Counted from the stretch's first letter, positions 1 to 7,681 are shown. The stretch is 13,208 bases of DNA from Flavobacterium psychrophilum (GCA_945905915.1 CAMDQL010000048.1:1-13208); one strand, 5' to 3'. The notes: generated by a model from the sequence alone, not told the origin. A program made the numbers and translations.

Positions 1-27
1 AAGTGTCTTTTGAGTAATCGAAATCAT
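1..27 (-). CDS. Partial gene, probable MutS2-type endonuclease N-terminus
   Basis: Only the first nine codons are in the window, reading MISITQKTL on the minus strand from an ATG at 27-25 and running off the left edge. A full flavobacterial promoter (TTG, 21 nt, TAACTTTG) lies about 20 nt upstream at 47-78, which is the best evidence that this is a real start. The short peptide resembles my recollection of how flavobacterial MutS2 proteins begin, with an I-T/S-x-K-T-L opening followed by DLEF. MutS2 would be a DNA-repair or recombination ATPase beside the repair gene ung. Nine residues cannot prove the family; the start is better supported than the product. Confidence 0.4.
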
Positions 28-46
28 TTTTCTTTTTCTATATGGT

Positions 47-78
47 CAAAGTTACAAAGTAATAAAGCCATATTGCAA
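47..78 (-). promoter_or_regulatory. Flavobacterial -33/-7 promoter for the leftward gene
   Basis: On the minus strand TTG (78-76), 21 nt, then TAACTTTG (54-47). This fits the Bacteroidota/Flavobacterium sigma consensus TTG-N17-23-TAnnTTTG at all fixed positions. Transcription would start near 40, leaving a leader of about 13 nt before the ATG at 27, typical of the group. It overlaps the region upstream of the rightward ung gene. Confidence 0.65.
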
Positions 79-88
79 TAGAAATTTA

Positions 89-96
89 TATTTTTG
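89..96 (+). promoter_or_regulatory. Putative -7 box for ung
   Basis: TATTTTTG at 89-96 fits TAnnTTTG and lies 14 nt before the ung ATG. A TTG is present at 73-75 but only 13 nt upstream, shorter than the usual 17-23, so the -33 element is weak or absent. Transcription would begin near 103 and give a very short leader. Confidence 0.4.
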
Positions 97-110
97 GTAA
101 AATTTATAAA

Positions 111-776
111 ATGTTTATTAAAAATCAATCCTGGAATAATCAATTAAAGTCTGAATTTCAAAAACCTTATTTTTTGGAATTGATGCGACAAGTTGAACAA
201 GAATATGCTACAACAACTTGTTTTCCTCCAAAAGATTTAATATTTAATGCTTTTGAACAATTTAATTTTGAAGAAACGAAAGTTGTTATTATTGGTCAAG
301 ATCCTTATCATGGAACGGGTGAAGCTAATGGTTTGTGCTTTTCGGTAAATGATGGAGTAGCCATTCCTCCTTCGTTGAAAAATATATTTACAGAAATTAA
401 TTCGGAATATGATCGAATTTTATTTCCCACTTCTGGAAATTTAGAACGCTGGTCAAAACAAGGTGTTTTATTATTAAATGCCGGATTAACAGTTCGAAAA
501 GATGTAGCAAACAGTCACAAACATTTAAAATGGAATCTTTTTACAGATGCTGTAATCCAACTATTAAATGATAATTGTACTCATTTGGTTTTCTTACTGT
601 GGGGAAGTTTTGCTCAGAAAAAAGGTAAACTAATCGATCGTGAAAAACATTTGGTTTTAGAGAGCGGACATCCATCTCCTTTGAGTGCAAATAGAGGATT
701 TTGGTTTGGAAACAATCATTTTAAGATAGCGAATGAGTATTTGAGAGTGAAGGGTAGAGGTAAAGTGGAGTGGTAA
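111..776 (+). CDS. ung: Uracil-DNA glycosylase (family 1)
   Basis: Removes uracil from DNA, the first step of base excision repair after cytosine deamination or dUTP misincorporation; cytoplasmic and monomeric. The 221-residue length is normal for bacterial Ung. The water-activating motif GQDPYH is at residues 62-67 with catalytic Asp64 and Tyr66. The uracil-recognition Asn is in LLLNAGLTV (Asn123). The DNA-intercalation loop HPSPLS is at 187-192 with catalytic His187. The sequence after GQDPYH is GTGEANGLCFSV, a mild variant of the usual GPGQAHGL. The ATG at 111 gives a full N-terminus and sits just after a -7 box. It is transcribed alone: the left neighbour is divergent and the right neighbour convergent. 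Confidence 0.97.
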   Translation: MFIKNQSWNNQLKSEFQKPYFLELMRQVEQEYATTTCFPPKDLIFNAFEQFNFEETKVVIIGQDPYHGTGEANGLCFSVNDGVAIPPSLKNIFTEINSEYDRILFPTSGNLERWSKQGVLLLNAGLTVRKDVANSHKHLKWNLFTDAVIQLLNDNCTHLVFLLWGSFAQKKGKLIDREKHLVLESGHPSPLSANRGFWFGNNHFKIANEYLRVKGRGKVEW

Positions 777-872
777 CAAGACTTATTATTATATGGGGTA
801 ATTGCATTTTTTTTCTTTAACCAAAAAATATACTAACATAAAAACAAAGTGTAGTATGTTTATTCTGTTTTA

Positions 873-906
873 TTTATTTCAAAAACCGAAAGGTATTTGA
901 AATAAA
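873..906. terminator. Hairpin between convergent genes
   Basis: A 15-bp stem (873-887 with 892-906) has one A-A mismatch and closes on a C-GAAA-G tetraloop. It lies between the end of ung (776) and the end of the leftward hydrolase (921), 14 nt past the latter's stop. No long U-tract follows on either strand, so termination is inferred from the stable stem, tetraloop and convergent setting. Bidirectional use is possible. Confidence 0.6.
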
Positions 907-920
907 ATTATTACTTAAGG

Positions 921-1760
921 TTAGTGACTATTTATAAAGTTATTAAATTCATTTTTTGCAATTTGGCTTTCAAAAAGCGCACCATGTCCTGCACCTACAA
1001 TTTCTACAAACTGTCTATTCTGGCAATTGATACAATTTAATACGTCTTGTTTAAATGTTGGCCATGAATACATTTGTATAGTTGCATCATTTAAACCTTG
1101 AACAAATAAAATATCGGATTTAAAACCATTAGTAAAATTCAATAAGGACCTTTGGAAATAAGCGTTTGGATTTGAAGTTGTAGTGCCATAGACATTTCTT
1201 AAATTATCACATACATAACTTGTTTGTGTTTGTCCGTTTTCTTCTAACTGGCATCTGTAAACTAAATTTAAAGGGCCTGGAGCATTCGCTATAACTCCAT
1301 TTGTTTCATGAATAGTATTAAGGCGAGTAACAAGATATCCACCTTGTGAATGTCCAGCTAAAAAGATCTTTCTGACAGTGATACCTAATTCTTGATTTGC
1401 TCTATTTTTAACCCATAATAATGCTGCTTCTGCTTGAACTAAATTATCGCCGAACAGTATATTAAGTTGAGGATGAGCAACACTAACGATCATCATATCT
1501 TGTCTATTTAAAATATTTTTAAATTGATTTAATGTATTTTCTGCAGCAGATAAAATATTATTATCACTTTGAACTGTACCATGATAGGTAATTAATACAT
1601 CTACTTCATTTATTGCTGGTTTATCTATTATAACATCAACATCAGTATTATTAAATGTAATAGTTTTAGTCACTCTATATGAAGTGGGTATTGAATGTTC
1701 TGCAGTATTGTCTTTTTCACATGAATAGAAAAAGAATGTCAATAATATAAAAAATCGCAT
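921..1760 (-). CDS. Alpha/beta-hydrolase lipoprotein (esterase/lipase-like)
   Basis: The 279-residue protein begins with a short hydrophobic signal (residues 1-13) ending FYSC, a lipobox with Cys14 as the lipidated residue. The next residues, EKDN, resemble the K-(D/E)-rich signal that sends lipoproteins to the cell surface in some Bacteroidota. The catalytic triad is visible: nucleophile Ser138 in GHSQGG, Asp225 in GLNDA and His259 in GAGHG. A GxSxG elbow with QGG is seen in esterases and polyhydroxybutyrate-depolymerase-like hydrolases; the substrate cannot be assigned. Cys170/Cys184 and Cys243/Cys246 could form disulfides, which would suit an exported protein. It is the last gene of the leftward run, 57 nt after the transglutaminase-like gene, followed by a hairpin. 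Confidence 0.85.
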   Translation of the reverse strand: MRFFILLTFFFYSCEKDNTAEHSIPTSYRVTKTITFNNTDVDVIIDKPAINEVDVLITYHGTVQSDNNILSAAENTLNQFKNILNRQDMMIVSVAHPQLNILFGDNLVQAEAALLWVKNRANQELGITVRKIFLAGHSQGGYLVTRLNTIHETNGVIANAPGPLNLVYRCQLEENGQTQTSYVCDNLRNVYGTTTSNPNAYFQRSLLNFTNGFKSDILFVQGLNDATIQMYSWPTFKQDVLNCINCQNRQFVEIVGAGHGALFESQIAKNEFNNFINSH

Positions 1761-1817
1761 AACTTTAAATTTATTAATATTGGTTTAGACTATCTTTTTA
1801 AAAAATGGTTTAATTTC

Positions 1818-2747
1818 TTAATTAAAAGTAAGCGCTCCCAAAATTTCATCGCTCATAAATTTCCCACCTGGATAAGTTGCAGTGTTATCTAAATTGAGCC
1901 AAATTTGCCCTCTTTCGTCAATATGATAATGAATTTGTTGGTATTTACTTTCAATTGCAAAAAATTCTTCTTTAATAAAATAAATAGCAGATTCTAAATC
2001 ATTTTTATCACCTATTAACATTTCAGGATATAAATGTCCGCCAGTATGAATTATTCTGGGTGTTCCTCCAATTACTTTAATACAAGCTGCCATTAAAATT
2101 GCATGATCATCACAATCCCCAGAAAAATGTTGCAAACTTTCAGAAGCATAAGCAATATATTCTCTTCCTTTTGGATCATTAACATAATTCCATTTACTAT
2201 TTATTTCTTTAAATACTGCAAAACATTGGATCATAAGCCTTTTGTTTCCTTTTTGATGTGTTGGATTAAAATTCTTTCTTGTGGCACTCAAAGCAAAATT
2301 TCGAACCTTAGAATTTGAAAAATCAACAGCATCAATAATTTTTGATTTGTTTGGGAATGGTAATAGTTTAGCAATTATAAGATCTTGAGGGTTTGGATTT
2401 TCACTCATTGAATAAATCATATAGCGGTAATCTTCAAAAACCCTTACAAACCCATAATTTCCAATAACAGTTCCAATAAATAGAACGACTAAATACATGA
2501 AAATGACTAGTACAATTATTGTTTTAACCAATTGTAATAGAAGTTGAATTCCAGCTATAATTACAATAAAAAGTAGGATTCGATCTAAATGAATTGGCCA
2601 TTCTAAATCTATAAAATTTTGATGTGCAATTAAAAAAATAGGAATTGCAATAAGAATATTCAATATAAAAATAACAACAATATCCCAAGGCTTTGGTAAT
2701 GAAAGCTTATCTTTTAATTCAATTGTAGTGGGAAATTTTAGTGTCAT
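1818..2747 (-). CDS. Membrane-anchored transglutaminase-like protein
   Basis: The 309-residue protein has hydrophobic stretches at about 23-41, 57-74 and 76-97, predicting two or three N-terminal membrane helices, then a soluble domain. That domain carries the signature of the transglutaminase/cysteine-protease-like superfamily: SGDCDDHAILMAACIKVIGG at 209-228 with candidate nucleophile Cys212, then GGHLYPEM with His238, then WLNLDNTA with Asp287, the expected Cys-His-Asp order. Bacterial members act as amidases or proteases, or have unknown roles. It starts 27 nt after the stop of the substrate-binding-fold gene, so co-transcription is likely. The topology decides whether the active site is periplasmic or cytoplasmic and cannot be settled here. 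Confidence 0.75.
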   Translation of the reverse strand: MTLKFPTTIELKDKLSLPKPWDIVVIFILNILIAIPIFLIAHQNFIDLEWPIHLDRILLFIVIIAGIQLLLQLVKTIIVLVIFMYLVVLFIGTVIGNYGFVRVFEDYRYMIYSMSENPNPQDLIIAKLLPFPNKSKIIDAVDFSNSKVRNFALSATRKNFNPTHQKGNKRLMIQCFAVFKEINSKWNYVNDPKGREYIAYASESLQHFSGDCDDHAILMAACIKVIGGTPRIIHTGGHLYPEMLIGDKNDLESAIYFIKEEFFAIESKYQQIHYHIDERGQIWLNLDNTATYPGGKFMSDEILGALTFN

Positions 2748-2774
2748 TTCATTTAAAACAATAAAAATACAGAA

Positions 2775-3620
2775 TTATTTAAGTATCATTTCTTTAGGTA
2801 GTTTTTTATCGATGATTTGTAACTTCAAAAGTTGATCAAGTAACTTGTCTAAGGTTTGCTCATTCATTTGCTTTTGAGACCAATTAGTTAGTTTTAACCA
2901 TTCTTGAATGGCATCAAGCTTTTGATTGTATTTGGAAGCTAAAGTTCTGTCTATACTCGGAATCATTTTGAATTCTTCTGTTGTAGTATTGATAATTTCT
3001 AAAATTTGTTCAACTACTTTAGGATGTTGCTCTAAAACTTTGTTCCGAACAGCGATTACAAAACAAGGCCATGGAGTAGGGCATTCACCAATTCTTCTAA
3101 AAATTCCTTCATCTACTAACGGTTGTGTCATGAAACGTTCCCACATGAAATAATCGGCTTTACCATTGGTTAAAGATTCAACAGCTCCATCAATAGTGTT
3201 GACAATTTCAAATAATAACCTTTCGGTATTCCAATTTTGATGTTCCGCATTTACAATACTCATCAAATGCGAACCTGAACCCATTCGTGATATTGCAACT
3301 CTAGAATTTTCTATATCGGAAAGTGTTTTAAAATTAGATTTAGCAGCAACGTGAATTCCCCAAATTAAAGGGCTTTGAACATAAACCTGAACAATTTTAC
3401 TTTGATTTCCTTCGGTAATATCTTTTATAATTCCTTCGGTGAGAATTACAGCAATATCAGTATCACCATCACGCAGCATTTGGCACATTTTACCAGTACC
3501 TTCAGGAACGTCAGTCCATTGCAAATCGATTCCCACTGCTTCAAATTCGCCATCATCGATGCATAAATGCCAAGGTAGATTGAAATGTTCTGGAACTCCA
3601 GCAATCTTTATTGTTTTCAT
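2775..3620 (-). CDS. Substrate-binding-fold protein without signal peptide
   Basis: The 281-residue protein resembles the type II periplasmic binding fold of the SsuA/THI5/NMT1 group. It starts directly with a beta strand (KTIKIAGVPEHFNLPWHL), followed by GIDLQWTDVPEGTG, then MLRDGDTDIAVILTEG at about 49-64. A hinge-like segment SRMGSGSHLMSI is near 131-142, and the second lobe contains NGKADYFMWERFM and CPTPWPCFVIAV. There is no signal peptide, lipobox or membrane helix, and no ABC permease or ATPase gene in the window. It is therefore probably cytoplasmic: an enzyme, sensor or orphan ligand binder rather than a classical transport component. The SDR gene ends only 7 nt upstream of its start, indicating co-expression. 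Confidence 0.75.
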   Translation of the reverse strand: MKTIKIAGVPEHFNLPWHLCIDDGEFEAVGIDLQWTDVPEGTGKMCQMLRDGDTDIAVILTEGIIKDITEGNQSKIVQVYVQSPLIWGIHVAAKSNFKTLSDIENSRVAISRMGSGSHLMSIVNAEHQNWNTERLLFEIVNTIDGAVESLTNGKADYFMWERFMTQPLVDEGIFRRIGECPTPWPCFVIAVRNKVLEQHPKVVEQILEIINTTTEEFKMIPSIDRTLASKYNQKLDAIQEWLKLTNWSQKQMNEQTLDKLLDQLLKLQIIDKKLPKEMILK

Positions 3621-3627
3621 ATGATTA

Positions 3628-4752
3628 TTAAACGTTTATGTCTTTGAAATTATGCAATTTAGCATAGCGAATCATATTAGTAAACGATTCAGAATCTAAT
3701 TTTGGAATTTCTAAAATTGAATTTAATAAAGTAGTATCATATTCGCTAGCAGCAGAAGTCAAATAAGGTTTTAAATGTTTTCCAATACTTTCATAATATA
3801 ACTTTTCAATCGTATTTTTATAATCAAAATCTAAGCCATTTGGAATAATACTGAAGTTTGAATAACCAACTTCTTTCATAATTAATTGTAAGCCTTTAAC
3901 CAAATTAAAACTTTGATTATGCACTATGTTCAATTGCACAATATCAGTTCTTTCAAAAGTTGAAACAATTACTTTTGAAACATAGTCTACAGGAATAATG
4001 TTTAAGCCGGTTTCTTTACTAATAATAAATCGAACATTTTCTTGTTGGTCTTTTCGTTGTGCAGTAAAATGAAAAAATTTCGCCATCAAATAAAACACCA
4101 TATATTTTGGGATAAAATAACGGTTTTCAGTACCTAACATTTTACCTCCAATAACACTAGGACGTAAAATTTGATAGGGTAAATTTAATGCTTTACACTG
4201 TTCAATGACAAATTCTTCCGAATGATATTTAGCATTTTCATAGGCATTTCGATGTTCTAATTCAAAGTTTAAATTATGAAAATCGTTGTCAATTAGACCT
4301 TTACGAGCTCCGGATGAGAATGCGGTGCTGATGTAAATAAATTTTTTAATAAAAGGTGAAAATAATTGAAAAATAGTCTTAGTCATGACGGCATTTTCAT
4401 TAAATATTTTTTCTTTTTGATCTTCATCGGTAGATAAATTTACATAGCCCGCCGAATGTATAAAATAAGAATCCTTCAACTTTTCAGTAAAAGTGTCCTG
4501 AAGTTGTACTAAATCGGTGTCAATAATTTCAATATATTTTAATAAAGAAATAGTTCCTTTCTCTAAAAGAATTTTTGGGGTATAGTTACTAGACAACAAT
4601 TCGATTATTCGTTCTTTTGCTGTAACTTTTCCTTTATTTCGTGTGATTAAATATAATTTTCCGTCGATGTTGTTGTTGATATAGTGCTCTAAAATATCAT
4701 ACATGATATGTGAACCTAAAACACCTGTTGCACCTGTAAGGATTATTTTCAT
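3628..4752 (-). CDS. SDR-family reductase, thioester/fatty-acyl-CoA reductase-like
   Basis: The 374-residue protein is an extended short-chain dehydrogenase/reductase of the NAD-binding-4 (male sterility/thioester reductase) type. The dinucleotide-binding motif TGATGVLGSH is at residues 6-15. The catalytic Ser/Thr is in IYISTAFSSG (139-148), and the YxxxK pair is Tyr171/Lys175 in NAYENAKYHSE. LRPSVIGG (196-203) is a characteristic family motif. Family members reduce activated acyl groups to aldehydes or act on nucleotide sugars and lipids; no carrier or adenylation domain is fused here, so the substrate is open. It lies 29 nt after the GNAT gene and 7 nt before the substrate-binding-fold gene, in the same operon. 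Confidence 0.8.
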   Translation of the reverse strand: MKIILTGATGVLGSHIMYDILEHYINNNIDGKLYLITRNKGKVTAKERIIELLSSNYTPKILLEKGTISLLKYIEIIDTDLVQLQDTFTEKLKDSYFIHSAGYVNLSTDEDQKEKIFNENAVMTKTIFQLFSPFIKKFIYISTAFSSGARKGLIDNDFHNLNFELEHRNAYENAKYHSEEFVIEQCKALNLPYQILRPSVIGGKMLGTENRYFIPKYMVFYLMAKFFHFTAQRKDQQENVRFIISKETGLNIIPVDYVSKVIVSTFERTDIVQLNIVHNQSFNLVKGLQLIMKEVGYSNFSIIPNGLDFDYKNTIEKLYYESIGKHLKPYLTSAASEYDTTLLNSILEIPKLDSESFTNMIRYAKLHNFKDINV

Positions 4753-4781
4753 TCCAATTTTAATTTAAAACAAAAGTACTG

Positions 4782-5318
4782 CTATTTTATCGACTTATTT
4801 TCTAATTGCCACCATTTCCAAGTAATACCATCTTTATCGGGATAATCTTCAATAAATAGAAACCCTGATTTGCTTAAAATATGATTTGAGGCACCATTTT
4901 CTGAATGAGTATAGGCATTCATTTCAGTGATTTTCATTTCGTTAAAGCCATAATATAGCCAAGTTCTAGTGGCTTCTGTAGCAAAACCTTGATTCCAAAA
5001 TTTTTCATTCAACCGATAGCCATAATCATAGAAATTAGTATTTCCATTTTCTACGTGGTCGTTTACAAATTTAATACCTGTCCAACCGATGAATTCGCCT
5101 GTTTCTTTTAAAATAGTTGCAAAACGACCAATACCATTTTCTTTATATTGTTTATGAAGCATTTCAATTATTTGAATCGATTCTTTAATATCCAATGTTG
5201 GCTTTTGCCAAAGGTATTTATGAACATTCGGATTGCTATCCATTTCAAATAAAGCTTGCGCATCTGATAATTCAAAAGGGCGATAGAGTAGGCGTTCTGA
5301 TTCGAGTGTTAAATCCAT
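4782..5318 (-). CDS. GNAT-family N-acetyltransferase (RimJ/RimL-like)
   Basis: The 178-residue acetyl-CoA-dependent acetyltransferase has the opening LESERLLYRPFELSDAQALF typical of the Acetyltransf_3/RimJ-RimL group. The acetyl-CoA pyrophosphate loop is in FWNQGFATEATR (about 107-118, Q/R-x-x-G-x-A type). Motif B, NGASNHILSKSGF, is at 141-153. Related enzymes acetylate ribosomal-protein N-termini, small amines or antibiotics; the substrate cannot be read from sequence. Its ATG follows the TAA of the nucleoside phosphorylase with no spacer, so the two are almost certainly co-transcribed and perhaps translationally coupled. Confidence 0.88.
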   Translation of the reverse strand: MDLTLESERLLYRPFELSDAQALFEMDSNPNVHKYLWQKPTLDIKESIQIIEMLHKQYKENGIGRFATILKETGEFIGWTGIKFVNDHVENGNTNFYDYGYRLNEKFWNQGFATEATRTWLYYGFNEMKITEMNAYTHSENGASNHILSKSGFLFIEDYPDKDGITWKWWQLENKSIK

Positions 5319-6185
5319 TTATTCAACCAACTTATTTAAAGTATATATAATTAATTCATCTACAGCTTTATAGGGATCTTCACTAAAAGTTCCGGTTGCA
5401 CGGTTAGCAATGATAGCATTTAATGATAGGCAGTTATGACCTAACAGTCTTCCCAAACCATAAATTGCAGCCGTTTCCATTTCTAAATTAGTCATTTTGA
5501 TACCATTATAATTAAAACGATCCATTTTAGAATTTAACTCAGGATCTTGAATACCTAATCGTATCACGCGCCCTTGTGGTCCGTAAAATCCGCCAGCTGT
5601 TCCTGTGAAACCTTTGAAAATTGTATCGCTTTCTAATCGTTTCTCTAGAGTTTTACTACCTGCAATTACATACGGGCGTCCTTTTCTCATATCCCAATTG
5701 GTTTGCTTGATGAATGCTTCTTCCATTTCAATCTCGGAAATTTCAGCAACTAAATAGGAGCGAAGCATGTTATCTAATCCTAAACCATACTGACTCATTA
5801 CAATACTATCGCAAGGAATATCTGTTTGTAATGAACCCGAAGTGCCAATGCGAACGATATTTAATGAAGTTAATTCTTTTTTGATCGTTCTAGTTTCTAA
5901 ATCAACATTTACCAAAGCATCAAGTTCGTTCATTACGATGTCAATATTATCTGGACCAATACCTGTAGACATGACTGTAATTCGTTTGCCTTTATATATT
6001 CCAGTTTGTGTTTTAAACTCCCTTTTTTGGGTACTAATCTCGATTGAATCAAAGTGTTTTGTGATTTTATCCACACGATTCTGATCACCTACGAAAATAA
6101 TATCTTGAGCCACTTCTCCAGGTTTTAGATTGATGTGGTATACGCTTCCGTCTGGATTTAGTATTAATTCTGATGCTGCTATCAT
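5319..6185 (-). CDS. Nucleoside phosphorylase (uridine phosphorylase-like)
   Basis: The 288-residue member of the PNP/UDP phosphorylase family (NP-I) cleaves nucleosides with phosphate to base plus ribose-1-phosphate. It has the phosphate-binding segment FVGDQNRV (31-38), the TGIGPDN motif (74-80), VRIGTSGSL (111-119) and NLEMETAAIYG (233-243) with the ribose/base-binding Glu-Met-Glu. The last motif and GxxGxxGR-like FYGPQGR (200-206) favour uridine-phosphorylase-type specificity over purine, but uridine, thymidine or other use is not decided. It is cytoplasmic, for nucleoside salvage. It heads the tightly packed run GNAT-SDR-binding protein-transglutaminase. A repeat-containing hairpin gap separates it from the SUI1 gene upstream. 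Confidence 0.9.
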   Translation of the reverse strand: MIAASELILNPDGSVYHINLKPGEVAQDIIFVGDQNRVDKITKHFDSIEISTQKREFKTQTGIYKGKRITVMSTGIGPDNIDIVMNELDALVNVDLETRTIKKELTSLNIVRIGTSGSLQTDIPCDSIVMSQYGLGLDNMLRSYLVAEISEIEMEEAFIKQTNWDMRKGRPYVIAGSKTLEKRLESDTIFKGFTGTAGGFYGPQGRVIRLGIQDPELNSKMDRFNYNGIKMTNLEMETAAIYGLGRLLGHNCLSLNAIIANRATGTFSEDPYKAVDELIIYTLNKLVE

Positions 6186-6239
6186 TTGTTTTTTAGTTTA
6201 AAGTTTAGCTTCGCTCTGTTCGGATTCACCTCGGGTCAG

Positions 6240-6269
6240 GTTTCAGGTTCTTAACTTTGAACTTGAAAC
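6240..6269 (-). repeat. TTGAAAC-type intergenic hairpin
   Basis: In the 95-nt gap between the SUI1 and phosphorylase genes, GTTTCAGGTTC (6240-6250) faces GAACTTGAAAC (6259-6269) across an 8-nt loop: an 11-bp stem with one G-T wobble. The unit recurs directly, with acttgaa repeated at 6261-6274. The element sits where it could trim or partly terminate the leftward transcript. No TAnnTTTG box was found before the phosphorylase gene. Confidence 0.55.
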
Positions 6270-6280
6270 TTGAAACAAAT

Positions 6281-6613
6281 TTATCCTCCAACTCGTTTGG
6301 TTTTAAAACCCTTATCTTGTAAAAGTTTCATAATTTTGTCTCGATAATCGCCTTGAATGATGATTTCTCCATCTTTAAATGTGCCACCAACCGCTAATTT
6401 ACTTTTGATTTCTTTTGCCAATAACTTAAAATCTTCATCTTCGCCTTCATAGTCAGAAATTATGGTAGTGGGTTTTCCTTTTCGTTTTTCATATTTGCAA
6501 AGAATGGGTGCTGTCTGAACAAATAATTCATGAGGCGTTTCATCAACTAATTCTGGTTCGTTTGAAACTTCATGGTCAGGGAAAAGTTTTTTTAATTGTT
6601 CTTGTAAATCCAT
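6281..6613 (-). CDS. SUI1/YciH-like translation initiation factor
   Basis: The 110-residue protein matches the length of bacterial YciH (about 108 aa). The SUI1 domain occupies about 40-110: YEKRKGKPTTIISDYEG, then KSKLAVGGTFKDGEIIIQGD at 70-89, then the conserved C-terminal DKIMKLLQDKGFKTKRVGG. SUI1/eIF1 proteins bind the small ribosomal subunit and affect start-codon fidelity; the bacterial version is non-essential and its role is less clear. The N-terminal 35 residues are acidic and variable. It is flanked on both sides by repeat-containing gaps, so it may form its own transcription unit or be linked to the oxygenase upstream. Confidence 0.9.
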   Translation of the reverse strand: MDLQEQLKKLFPDHEVSNEPELVDETPHELFVQTAPILCKYEKRKGKPTTIISDYEGEDEDFKLLAKEIKSKLAVGGTFKDGEIIIQGDYRDKIMKLLQDKGFKTKRVGG

Positions 6614-6621
6614 AATTTTTT

Positions 6622-6720
6622 AAATTCCAATAATTAAAACCCAAACTCCAAATAAAAATCAAATTCCAAATCCCAATTTTACTTAAATTATTGGAATTTG
6701 GAATTTTATTATTGGAATTT
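6622..6720. repeat. AATTCCAA inverted-repeat array
   Basis: The gap between the oxygenase and SUI1 genes consists of copies of AAATTCCAA in both orientations. AAATTCCAATAATT at 6622-6635 is the reverse complement of 6686-6699, and its first 13 nt pair with 6708-6720. An inner pair is AAATTCCAAAT (6661-6671) with 6696-6706. Several alternative hairpins could form. Its role is unknown: a mobile-type intergenic repeat or an mRNA stabilising/terminating element are both possible. Confidence 0.7.
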
Positions 6721-6727
6721 CTTCTTT

Positions 6728-7681
6728 TTATTTTTTAATCAATCCTAACTCCACCAATCGTTCATTTAAATAATCACCAGCGGTAATATCTTCATATAAT
6801 TTAGGATTATTTTTATCAATACATTCTGGTAAACAATTCAATTTCATGTCGCTCACAGGGTGCATAAAAAACGGAATTGAATATCTAGAGGTACCCCATA
6901 ATTCTCTCGGAGGATTGACAACTTGATGAATGGTAGATTTTAATTTATTGTTAGTATGACGCGACAACATATCACCAACATTAATCATTAACTCATCAGG
7001 CTGAGCCATGGCGTCAACCCAATCTCCATCATTATTTTGAACTTGTAATCCTTTCCCTTGGGCACCCATTAATAAGGTGATTAGGTTGATATCTCCATGA
7101 GCGGCTGCACGAACGGCTCCGTCTTTAGGCTCGTCTGTAATAGGTGGGTAGTGAATTGGTCGTAAAATACTGTTACCATCTTTAATATATGGATCAAAAT
7201 AGTATTCATCTAAACCAATATAAAGAGATAAAGCTCTAAGAACGTATACTCCAGTTTTTTCTAACATCACATAGGCTTCTTTTCCTACACTATTGAAATT
7301 AGGTAATTCCGTAACTTCTACGTTATTTGGATATTCACCTGAATATTTTGAACCTTCGCTCACATACTGACCAAAATGCCAAAACTCTTTTAAATCCCCA
7401 GCAGAACGACCTTTGGCATGCTCTTTCCCAAAAGAAACATAACCTCTTTGTCCACCAATCTCTGGGTTTTCATAGGAAGCTTTTGTTTCAAGGGGTAAAC
7501 TAAAAAATTTACGCACTTCTGAATATAAATCTTCCACTAATTTGTCATCTAAAAAATGACCTTTCAACGCTACGAAACCAATATCTTCGTAGGCTTTTCC
7601 GATTTCATTTACAAATTTTTGTTTACGTGCCGGATCATCCGACAGGAAATCACGTAAGTCAACACTAGGAATTTGTTGCAT
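6728..7681 (-). CDS. 2-oxoglutarate/Fe(II) oxygenase, isopenicillin N synthase-like
   Basis: A non-haem iron oxygenase of the IPNS/DIOX family. The frame is open from a TTG at 7732, but the ATG at 7681 is preferred: it gives 317 residues starting MQQIPSVDL, the normal family N-terminus, and a TATATTTG promoter box at 7730-7737 overlaps the TTG, so that codon would not be transcribed. In this numbering the N-terminal DIOX_N region is about 1-120. The Fe(II) triad is His195, Asp197 (AAHGDINL) and His252 (IHQVVNPP), and the cosubstrate carboxylate pair is Arg266/Ser268 (RYSIPFF). Members hydroxylate, desaturate or cyclise small molecules; the true substrate, and whether 2-oxoglutarate is used, are not predictable. 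It is divergent from the E1 gene. Confidence 0.88.
   Translation of the reverse strand: MQQIPSVDLRDFLSDDPARKQKFVNEIGKAYEDIGFVALKGHFLDDKLVEDLYSEVRKFFSLPLETKASYENPEIGGQRGYVSFGKEHAKGRSAGDLKEFWHFGQYVSEGSKYSGEYPNNVEVTELPNFNSVGKEAYVMLEKTGVYVLRALSLYIGLDEYYFDPYIKDGNSILRPIHYPPITDEPKDGAVRAAAHGDINLITLLMGAQGKGLQVQNNDGDWVDAMAQPDELMINVGDMLSRHTNNKLKSTIHQVVNPPRELWGTSRYSIPFFMHPVSDMKLNCLPECIDKNNPKLYEDITAGDYLNERLVELGLIKK

Noticed and set aside
2103..2318. A plus-strand frame inside the transglutaminase-like gene.
   Set aside because: Antisense shadow of a gene with clear catalytic motifs.
2775..3620. Annotation as a periplasmic ABC-transporter subunit.
   Set aside because: There is no signal peptide or lipobox and no permease or ATPase gene in the window.
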